Shown: positions 57,484 to 64,000 of the stretch, one piece after another
Numbering within the stretch: the first letter of the stretch is position 1
How the letters are laid out: every line of letters begins with the position of its first letter
DNA from: an uncultured Pirellulaceae bacterium
Lineage (GTDB): Bacteria; Planctomycetota; Planctomycetia; Pirellulales; Pirellulaceae
Assembly (NCBI GenBank): GCA_905480235.1
Contig: CAJQPP010000047.1
Coordinates: 19,808-83,807, forward strand
Length of the DNA stretch: 64,000 nt
Reading direction: 5' to 3'
Program-made: the position numbers and the translations under genes
Notes under the pieces: generated by a model
What the model was told of the DNA's origin: nothing
Databases searched by the model: none
Seen by the model: the letters and a program-made list of their open reading frames with translations, nothing else

Positions 57484-59655
57484 TCAAGAATCCGAGCGCG
57501 GAGCGTCCTGATGGTCGACCATGATCGCCAGAATTTCGTCTTGGGCGCGGAAAAAAGCTCGGACGACTTCGGGATCGAAATGCGAACCGGATCCAGCTTT
57601 AAGCAAGCGGAAACTCTCTTCAATCGAGAAAGCGTCTTTGTAATGGCGCCGCGAACTGATGGCGTCAAACACGTCTGCCACGCTGGTAATGCGGCCCTCG
57701 AGAGGGATCTGATTTTCGGCAAGCTGATTGGGATATCCGGTCCCATCCCATCGTTCATGGTGAGTTAGCGCGATCCGACCAGCCATTTGCAACAACGGTG
57801 AAGTGCACGCGTTATAGCCGGCTTCGTTCGTACCACCGAGGATTCGATTGGCTTCCTGACAATGAGTTTTCATGATGTCATACTCTTCCTCAGTCAACTT
57901 TCCCGGCTTGTAGAGGATGGCATCTGAAATTGCGATCTTGCCCACATCGTGTAACTGAGCGGCTAATTCCAGCCACGAGACAAAATTTTCATCCAGTCCC
58001 ATTTTGCGGCCGATCGCTCCAGCGTACCGACCGACTCGGATAACGTGCAAACCGGTTTGGTCGTCGCGACTTTCAGCGGTTCGGGCGAGGCAAAGAATGG
58101 CTTCTCTACGAGTTGCAAACAACTCATTGGTGCGCACCTCAACTTCGAATCGCAGGCGAGCTGATACTCGCCGCACCTGGTCAGTTTGAAATTTCATTCG
58201 CAAGGCATTATTTACGCGGACATCTAATTCCGCGGCATTCGCAGGCTTCATCAAAAAGTCGTTTGCCTGGAGCTTTAATGCCGCCATGCGAATCCGGTCA
58301 TCATTGGAAGATGTCATGATGAGAATGGGAATCGATGACGTCAATTCGTCCGATTTTAATTGGCTGAGAATTTCCAACCCGTTGATTTTGGGCATGCGAA
58401 TATCCAAGATGACGAGGTCAGGTTGGTATTCGTGGACGCGTGCGATGGCTTTGGTCGCATCGTTCTCGGTATCAATTTGTTGATATCCTGACTCGGATAG
58501 CTGTGCGAACAGCATTCCAGATACCAGTGGCTCATCATCCACGATCAGAATCTTTCCGATATGGGGATCGACCTGTTCCAGGAGTACCGAATTGTCAGCA
58601 TCATCATTTTTGTGTTGATGTTGGGCCAACTCTGCTTCGAGTTCCGAGTAGACTCGAACCGTGCTGTTATTGTCGAGCTTGGCGTAGTACAACGCCGAGT
58701 CTGCCATGTCAAAAAGCATCTCGCTGGAGGTCACCGTCGGGGTGTACCGGGCAATGCCGATATTAACGTTGGATTCGTAGCCGTGTGCGTGTCCCGTTCC
58801 AATAGGCTTGGCACCCAAGTTTTGTAGATTTTCCGCCAAATTCATAGTTTGCTGTGACTGAGCGTGGCGGCAAATAATCGCGAACTCATCCCGGCCAATG
58901 CGGGTCACAAATTCTTGTTGCTCGCAAAGCGTTTCAAAATTCGAAAAGGCCTCTTCCATGCACTGTTCATGCCGGTTGCGACTTTGTTCGTCGCTACTGC
59001 CAGCGTGCGCTGAAATTTCCAACACGATGAGACTGAGGTTGCTGGTGCGTCCCAAGGCAAACTCGTCCGCCAAGCGATTATGAAAAAGCCGGCGACTGTG
59101 AAGATGGATTAGTGCATCGCGATCAAGTTCACGATTTACTAAATCGGAACACTCATCAATGCGTTCGGCATATCGTTTGAAGCTCAGGGCGTTTCGCACA
59201 CGAGCAATTATTTCAGCTATTTCAACCGGCTTACTGACCACGTCCGTGGCGCCGGCATTAAGAGCTTCTAAGCGTAGGATTTGCTCGCTGGCATCGGTGA
59301 GAACAATGATTGGCATGGAGGGAGTGTCTGGCGTCGATCGCAACATTTTGATTAGCGCTAACGCATCAGATTCCGGCATGCGAACGTCAAAAATAACCAG
59401 ATCTGGCGACTCACCTGCTAATTTTTGTATCTCAGTGGTGGAAGGCTTGGTCTCGGTTACCGCGAGAAAACCAGCCTGTTTCAAATGTGCGGACAGAGCA
59501 AGTTGGGGGTCAGCAACGCCATCGCTATAAACCAATATCCGCGCAGCCTGGATCTGTTCGGCGCGGAGCAGTTCATCTCCGCGAAGCGGGAGATTCCCCG
59601 GAGTGCGATAATCCGCACCTTGGGAAAAGGCAGGTTGGGCGTTGGAGTAATTCAT
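57484..59655 (-). CDS. Response regulator: REC, GGDEF-like, REC, HD-GYP
   Basis: A 723-residue soluble signalling protein starting at MNYSNAQPAFSQ (59655). REC1, about 39-155, has the phosphoacceptor in LVIFDVRMPESDAL. A GGDEF-type domain follows, about 165-325, but it is degenerate: RIGRDEF replaces GGDEF and the DxLTGLxNRR motif reads DALIHLHSRRLF. REC2, about 347-465, is canonical (LIVDDEPLVSG, LVILDIRMPKING, LMKPAN). HD-GYP, about 510-705, has AAQLHDVGKIAISD and THHERWDGTGYP with all metal ligands, so it probably hydrolyses cyclic di-GMP. The kinase is not in the window. The GGDEF-like domain is likely inactive or GTP-binding. Confidence 0.9.
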   Translation of the reverse strand: MNYSNAQPAFSQGADYRTPGNLPLRGDELLRAEQIQAARILVYSDGVADPQLALSAHLKQAGFLAVTETKPSTTEIQKLAGESPDLVIFDVRMPESDALALIKMLRSTPDTPSMPIIVLTDASEQILRLEALNAGATDVVSKPVEIAEIIARVRNALSFKRYAERIDECSDLVNRELDRDALIHLHSRRLFHNRLADEFALGRTSNLSLIVLEISAHAGSSDEQSRNRHEQCMEEAFSNFETLCEQQEFVTRIGRDEFAIICRHAQSQQTMNLAENLQNLGAKPIGTGHAHGYESNVNIGIARYTPTVTSSEMLFDMADSALYYAKLDNNSTVRVYSELEAELAQHQHKNDDADNSVLLEQVDPHIGKILIVDDEPLVSGMLFAQLSESGYQQIDTENDATKAIARVHEYQPDLVILDIRMPKINGLEILSQLKSDELTSSIPILIMTSSNDDRIRMAALKLQANDFLMKPANAAELDVRVNNALRMKFQTDQVRRVSARLRFEVEVRTNELFATRREAILCLARTAESRDDQTGLHVIRVGRYAGAIGRKMGLDENFVSWLELAAQLHDVGKIAISDAILYKPGKLTEEEYDIMKTHCQEANRILGGTNEAGYNACTSPLLQMAGRIALTHHERWDGTGYPNQLAENQIPLEGRITSVADVFDAISSRRHYKDAFSIEESFRLLKAGSGSHFDPEVVRAFFRAQDEILAIMVDHQDAPRSDS

Positions 59656-60011
59656 GGTAGCGGGTGGGATTTTATGCGGACGGTTCTGAGCAACGCCTGC
59701 ATGCAACCGCTTCTCAAATCAACCGTAGTTCATGAATGAGGTGCGCGCGGAATCCTTGTCGAGAATCGGGTTAATTATTTAGAGTTACCAAATACCTACT
59801 AGTAAGTGTTGCCAAGGAACAGGAGCACGATGCTGCCGTCACACATCAAATCGTTGTAACCGAAACAACCCGAATGACAGATTTAGTTTTCCAGCGCTTC
59901 CGAGTGTTTGAGTTTTCACGTTCCGACCCCACGGACTTTTGAAGTCTAGGGTTCAAAGGAGAAATTGCGCCACCATCGCGCCCTACGCCATCCTTCTTTC
60001 AGGGATCCAAA
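59656..60011. other. Divergent intergenic stretch between regulator and surface-protein genes
   Basis: These 356 bases hold no supported gene. They must carry promoters for the HD-GYP regulator (minus) and the DUF4347 protein (plus). An AT-rich segment (TTAATTATTTAGAGTTACCAA, about 59771-59790) and a short palindrome ACTAGT (59796-59801) are seen but cannot be assigned. AGGGA about ten bases ahead of 60012 may be the ribosome site. Confidence 0.4.
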
Positions 60012-63000
60012 ATGGTTTTTCGTGACCGCAAAAAAGCATCGAATGAAGGCCCCTTATCGCATGTCTCACGGATCGTGAGCAAATGGTTAGGACAGGCCGA
60101 AGCGAACCAATGCGCAAGAACCGTCTCGGAATCGCAAGCGATTGATGCTTGCGAATTGGAGAATCGCATTCTTTATAGCGGATCTCCGTTGCCCGTCGAC
60201 ATGATGCTGGTAGACGCACCGATGGAAGTCGACGCGTTGGCTGATGTTGCGGTCGATAATCAAACAGCTGAGGGAAATCCCTTTGAGATGCAATTGGATA
60301 CCTTTGATATTTCAAACTTGGTGGATCCAATCGCTTCGTCGGATGCGACACTTTCTTCGATCGTTGATGCACCGGGTGGCGTCGATGAGTTGGTGTTTAT
60401 TGATTCCGGCATCGAAAATTATGAAACCATGTTGGCCGATCTGCACGCCCAATTCGGTGAGTCGGCAAGTTCGGAAATTATCATTCTTCAGCCCGGTGAA
60501 GGCGTAAATCAAATCACCGAGACACTCAGCCAACATCGCGATTTGAGAGCCATTCATCTCGTTTCACACGGTAGTGGCGATGGAGTGGAATTGGGAGGCA
60601 TGTCCTTAAACACGTCTAGCCTGCCAAGTTACGCAGGTGAAATTGCATCCTGGCAAGCGGCCTTGAACGAAGATGCGGACATCCTTTTTTACGGTTGCGA
60701 TCTGGCCCAGAGTTCCGAGGGCAGTGAGTTCCTTGAGATGATGTCGGCTTTGACGACGGCTGATGTCGCTGGCAGTGATGACCTGACGGGTCACGCGTCA
60801 CTGGCAGGTGATTGGGATCTGGAGTTCGTTACCGGTGATCTGGAAACCGAATTGATTTTTTCCGCGGAATTTCGCGATACATGGGTTCACACGCTTGTTG
60901 ATCCAGCACTCGCAGACGGAGGGACTATTTCTCCCCTAGATGCGACCGGTGAAGGGACCAGTTTATATACCAACGAACTTTGGATGACCCTGCAGCAAAA
61001 AGGCAATTCGGGCGAGCGCCTCCATGGGGAACAGGTACTGCAATTTGGCGGTGCAGGATTGAGCCTGGGCGATCAAGGAGCCGACGCAACCATTTCAAAA
61101 TTGTTTGGTCTCGACGCAGGCAATAATATTGATGGCCTGCATTACGTGACGCAAGATACGCAGGTGAAAATTGGTGGAACCACTTTCTTACTGGAGGTTG
61201 GCGACGTTCTCCTGAGCACTCAAAGTGATGTGCTGTTCAACGAATCGATACCCGGGGCGGGAGATGCGTTAAGTTTTGCGGCCGACGATATCTTCATGAT
61301 GAAACCGACCGTCGATGGTAATTACGTCACCGACACGACCAAACTTTCGATGCTGTTGGATTTTAGCACCCTGGAAGCGGGTATGGCATCGACTTTGGGG
61401 AGCTTCACGCTGGTAGAGAACAGCTTTTCCTTTGGCGGTATTGAAATTGAAGCAGGCGAGATACTTTTTGCTGAAGTGAGCGGTGCCCAGAAAAATGATG
61501 TGCATTTGTTGCACTCGGGAGATTGCGCACAAAATGGTGCGGTCTCACGCTTGATAGATGGCCAAGCATTAGGCTGGCAAACGGTAATTCAGGGAATGGA
61601 TGTGATCGAAAAAACGATTACGGTGGGCGGACAGTTACTTTCCCAAGGAACCATCGTTTTCACGAATCCCACAGCAGATGCGGGTTCGCCAGTGGTGCCG
61701 GGAGCATGGAGCTGTGGCGATGTGGTGGCATTCGATATTTCGCAAACAGAATTGAACGGCGGCACCCAGTTTCAAGATCAATTGGTTTTATTTGACAGCT
61801 CAGAAATGGGCTTCACATGCAATCACGCATTCTTTGCTTTAACGATCGTCGGTGAGGAAGTTGAGTCTGCCTTCGCGAGTAATCAATTGATCGTGGTGGA
61901 AGGCGAAACCGTAACTTTGGACGACTCCTATCTCAATTATAACGGGCCGTCGCCATCCGCGGACCAGATCGAATATGTCGTATCCAATGTTACTGGTGGT
62001 TACTTCGCCTTGTCGTCCAACGTATCTGCGGCCATTGAAACATTTAATCAAGCTCAGATTAACGATGGTCTGATAGTGTTTGTGGATGATGGTGACGAAA
62101 TGGCTCCGACCTACGAAGTGGGAGTGACCACCGCAGGTGGTGCTGTCATGGAAACGGAACCCGGAACGGTTCTGTTTATCCAAGCGAATGACGCACCCGT
62201 TATCAATTTGCAAAACAGTGAATTTACGGTACAGCAAAATTCGGCACCGGCCGATTTGATTGGCATTTCGATTGCGGACGTAGATACCGAGGCAACGAAC
62301 CACGCCGTAACTTTGACCGTAGAAAACGGCACGATTGCATTGGTGGGAGACGCTGAACTGGTGGTTGTCGGTAACCAATCATCGCAGGTGACTCTGACCG
62401 GTGACTTAGCCAGCATCAATCAAGCGTTGACATCGTTGAAGTACACCGTTGAATCGGGATCTGCGGGTACCGACACGTTGACGATCAACGTATCGGATCA
62501 CGCGGATGCCCTCGCGACATCATTGAGCCACGAGTTATCGGCGAACATCGAGGTTGTGGCCGAAGCCGATAACGGACCCACTGATTATTTCACCGGCGGA
62601 GAATTCAACATCGCCTTGGAAAACCGAGTCACCAAAATTGAATTGCATGGTTTATTTGAATGTGCCGGGACGGCAGAAACCCATCCCGATCCAACGTTCA
62701 CCATATCGGATGTGTCGAATCCTGAATTGTTTGGCGCGGTGCTAATCACCGTAGACGATATGATTAAAGTGTCTGCCGAGTTGGAACAGGTAGGCTCGTC
62801 AACCATTACGGTTCGTGCAACCGGATCGGATGGAGCGTACTCGGAGGCCATGTTTACGGTCAACGTAGATACCAGCAGCGATGAAATGACCTCGAAGAGG
62901 GAAAGAAGAAGCTTGTTGTCACAGCTTCGCGTGCTCGAGCGAAGCGCGGATGTTTACGAAGGAGCCGATAGCGGAGTCACCGTCATTCGGCTGGAAGCTT

Positions 63001-63701
63001 GCTCTGATTTGTCCATCGTCTCGATCCAGGAAGAACCATCGACCGAGCTGGAAACGGAGCCTGATCCAGATTCAGAGCCAGAGCAGATGGAAATTCCAGA
63101 TGCAGAAGAAATGAAGGAAACCGAAAACGAAAAAGTAGTGCCTGATGAGACGTTAGCCGAAACGGGCACGATCTCAGCGATCGTCGTAAATGATACAAGC
63201 CAATCGACGTCGCCCGGCTCCCAGCCAATCTTCGAGGGAGCGGCATTTGAAAATAATGGTGACGTATTCGAAATTGATTTTAAATCACGCAACTCGGTCC
63301 GTTTTCAGGAAGCGGGATCTTCATCGTCCTATTTTGCATATCAGGTTCAGGTGCTCACCAGCAACCTGACAAATTTGCAAGACAACCCATTCACGGTTGT
63401 GATGGAATCGGCTAATCCGTTCGCATTTGCTTCGTTAAATGAATATTCCAACGGTATTGACGAGGCAGTTGATAACTACGGCGTTGTCTTAACGGGATCC
63501 TTGATCTCCCTCTCGGGAGTCTCGATCGGTGTGGTGAGTTGGGTGGCTCGGAACAGCGCATTAGTGACCAGTTTGATGGCCAGCATACCAACCTGGCAAT
63601 TAATTGACCCTCTGGTCGTGCTCGGTAATGTCGAAGATTTGGATTCAGGAGAGTCCGTTGTGGACATCATCACGGCTGGTGAAAACGTCAACAAAAGCTG
63701 A
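60012..63701 (+). CDS. Large DUF4347 surface protein with LEPR-like motif
   Basis: A 1229-residue protein. Residues 48-61 (ELENRILYSGSPLP) form the LEPR-like motif found at the N-terminus of giant planctomycete exported proteins that lack a normal signal peptide. DUF4347 follows at about 125-295 (ELVFIDSGIENYETML, AIHLVSHGSGDGVELG, ADILFYGCDLAQSSEG). A central region has beta repeats with cadherin-like pieces (NDAPVINLQNSEFTVQQNS, SDGAYSEAMFTVNV). An acidic Pro/Glu linker (about 1015-1050) precedes a C-terminal hydrophobic segment (VVLTGSLISLSGVSIGVVSW, about 1158-1177), probably a membrane anchor. It is followed after 66 bases by a membrane protein gene. Adhesion or surface assembly is likely but not shown. 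Confidence 0.85.
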   Translation: MVFRDRKKASNEGPLSHVSRIVSKWLGQAEANQCARTVSESQAIDACELENRILYSGSPLPVDMMLVDAPMEVDALADVAVDNQTAEGNPFEMQLDTFDISNLVDPIASSDATLSSIVDAPGGVDELVFIDSGIENYETMLADLHAQFGESASSEIIILQPGEGVNQITETLSQHRDLRAIHLVSHGSGDGVELGGMSLNTSSLPSYAGEIASWQAALNEDADILFYGCDLAQSSEGSEFLEMMSALTTADVAGSDDLTGHASLAGDWDLEFVTGDLETELIFSAEFRDTWVHTLVDPALADGGTISPLDATGEGTSLYTNELWMTLQQKGNSGERLHGEQVLQFGGAGLSLGDQGADATISKLFGLDAGNNIDGLHYVTQDTQVKIGGTTFLLEVGDVLLSTQSDVLFNESIPGAGDALSFAADDIFMMKPTVDGNYVTDTTKLSMLLDFSTLEAGMASTLGSFTLVENSFSFGGIEIEAGEILFAEVSGAQKNDVHLLHSGDCAQNGAVSRLIDGQALGWQTVIQGMDVIEKTITVGGQLLSQGTIVFTNPTADAGSPVVPGAWSCGDVVAFDISQTELNGGTQFQDQLVLFDSSEMGFTCNHAFFALTIVGEEVESAFASNQLIVVEGETVTLDDSYLNYNGPSPSADQIEYVVSNVTGGYFALSSNVSAAIETFNQAQINDGLIVFVDDGDEMAPTYEVGVTTAGGAVMETEPGTVLFIQANDAPVINLQNSEFTVQQNSAPADLIGISIADVDTEATNHAVTLTVENGTIALVGDAELVVVGNQSSQVTLTGDLASINQALTSLKYTVESGSAGTDTLTINVSDHADALATSLSHELSANIEVVAEADNGPTDYFTGGEFNIALENRVTKIELHGLFECAGTAETHPDPTFTISDVSNPELFGAVLITVDDMIKVSAELEQVGSSTITVRATGSDGAYSEAMFTVNVDTSSDEMTSKRERRSLLSQLRVLERSADVYEGADSGVTVIRLEACSDLSIVSIQEEPSTELETEPDPDSEPEQMEIPDAEEMKETENEKVVPDETLAETGTISAIVVNDTSQSTSPGSQPIFEGAAFENNGDVFEIDFKSRNSVRFQEAGSSSSYFAYQVQVLTSNLTNLQDNPFTVVMESANPFAFASLNEYSNGIDEAVDNYGVVLTGSLISLSGVSIGVVSWVARNSALVTSLMASIPTWQLIDPLVVLGNVEDLDSGESVVDIITAGENVNKS

Positions 63702-63767
63702 GCCGCTTTCGCGTCCTCCATGGTTGAGCAATGAAACAAAAGCCCTTTAATTAAAAGAACGAACGGT

Positions 63768-64000
63768 ATGAGATCACAGCGATTTCTCGGCATAATGCAA
63801 CACCGAATAGCAGGCTTGGTCAGCTATATGTTTAACGTGCGCATGCGGCTGGCAATTGCCATGTCGGTCAGTGTCTTAAGCTTGGTGTTGGCTGCTCAAG
63901 CTTTCGAGTTGATTCCCAATTCAACGAAATCGGCAATGAACAGCCGGAAGCTGCAAACGGAAACGTTGGCCATGTCTGGAAATGCAATCTATGAAGCGAC
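63768..64000 (+). CDS. Membrane protein, N-terminal part (runs off right edge)
   Basis: Only the first 77 residues are in the window. It begins MRSQRFLGIMQHRIAG and has one hydrophobic segment at about 26-46 (RLAIAMSVSVLSLVLAAQAF), followed by what seems to be a periplasmic region (ELIPNSTKSAMNSRKLQTETLAMSGNAI). This layout suits a membrane-bound sensor or diguanylate cyclase with an extracytoplasmic domain, but the identifying part is missing. It lies 66 bases after the DUF4347 gene on the same strand and is probably co-transcribed. Confidence 0.65.
   Translation, partial: MRSQRFLGIMQHRIAGLVSYMFNVRMRLAIAMSVSVLSLVLAAQAFELIPNSTKSAMNSRKLQTETLAMSGNAIYEA

Noticed and set aside
1..64000. Search for CRISPR arrays, insertion sequences, integrases, attachment sites, rRNA and tRNA genes
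   Set aside because: No regularly spaced repeats, transposase or integrase motifs, flanking direct repeats or conserved RNA gene sequences were seen anywhere in the window.

Overview
The window looks like chromosome of a member of the Planctomycetota, most likely a Pirellulales-type marine or freshwater heterotroph. The evidence is family content: two DUF1501 / cytochrome-DUF1549-DUF1553 pairs, DUF1080 and Gfo/Idh/MocA exported enzymes, PQQ-like propeller lipoproteins, a DUF4347 surface protein with a LEPR-like N-terminal motif, and many Tat-type N-termini. Base composition is moderate and even. I saw no rRNA, tRNA, CRISPR array, insertion sequence or prophage.

Layout. 1-4.2 kb holds all four enzyme types for trans-4-hydroxyproline catabolism: 2-epimerase, D-amino-acid dehydrogenase (cut by the window edge), DapA-type deaminase and alpha-ketoglutarate semialdehyde dehydrogenase. 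4.4-11.4 kb has a small HNH protein and the first DUF1501 / giant cytochrome-WD40-DUF1549-DUF1553 pair. 11.5-16.4 kb has an SGNH hydrolase, a mini-parvulin, ferritin with DUF2237, and two beta-propeller proteins. 16.6-23.3 kb has PepD, a MazG-like protein, an unknown exported protein, TspO, MarC, a membrane coiled-coil protein and an HNH nuclease. 23.8-27.6 kb is sugar-related: DUF1080, a UxaB-like reductase, and an overlapping aldo/keto reductase and lactonase pair suggestive of L-fucose or L-galactose oxidation. 27.6-31.1 kb has EpmA, an esterase, FolD and an SRPBCC-like protein. 31.4-35.8 kb is the second DUF1501/DUF1549 pair. 35.9-37.6 kb is a tight thyA-folA operon ending in a CaMKII-association-domain protein. 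37.9-41.4 kb has a GT-A-like protein, a radical SAM enzyme and a PDZ-thioredoxin fold protein.

The most unusual block is 41.4-49.6 kb. Seven collinear minus-strand genes encode, in transcription order, a short LuxE/PaaK-like adenylating enzyme, an aldehyde dehydrogenase-fold protein without the usual general-base Glu motif, an iron-type alcohol dehydrogenase, a PQQ-propeller lipoprotein, a HemW-like radical SAM protein, an orphan GcvH-like lipoyl-domain protein and a double 4Fe-4S protein. The first three could convert a carboxylic acid to an aldehyde and alcohol or the reverse; the last three look like a separate lipoyl/radical-SAM module. Their connection is inference.

49.9-64 kb has McsB/McsA (protein arginine kinase and its activator), an alpha/beta-hydrolase fused to a PhoD-like phosphatase, an aldo/keto reductase pseudogene with three in-frame stops and no frameshift, an acid phosphatase, a Tat-type Gfo/Idh/MocA oxidoreductase, a REC-GGDEF-like-REC-HD-GYP regulator, the DUF4347 protein and the start of a membrane protein that runs off the right edge.
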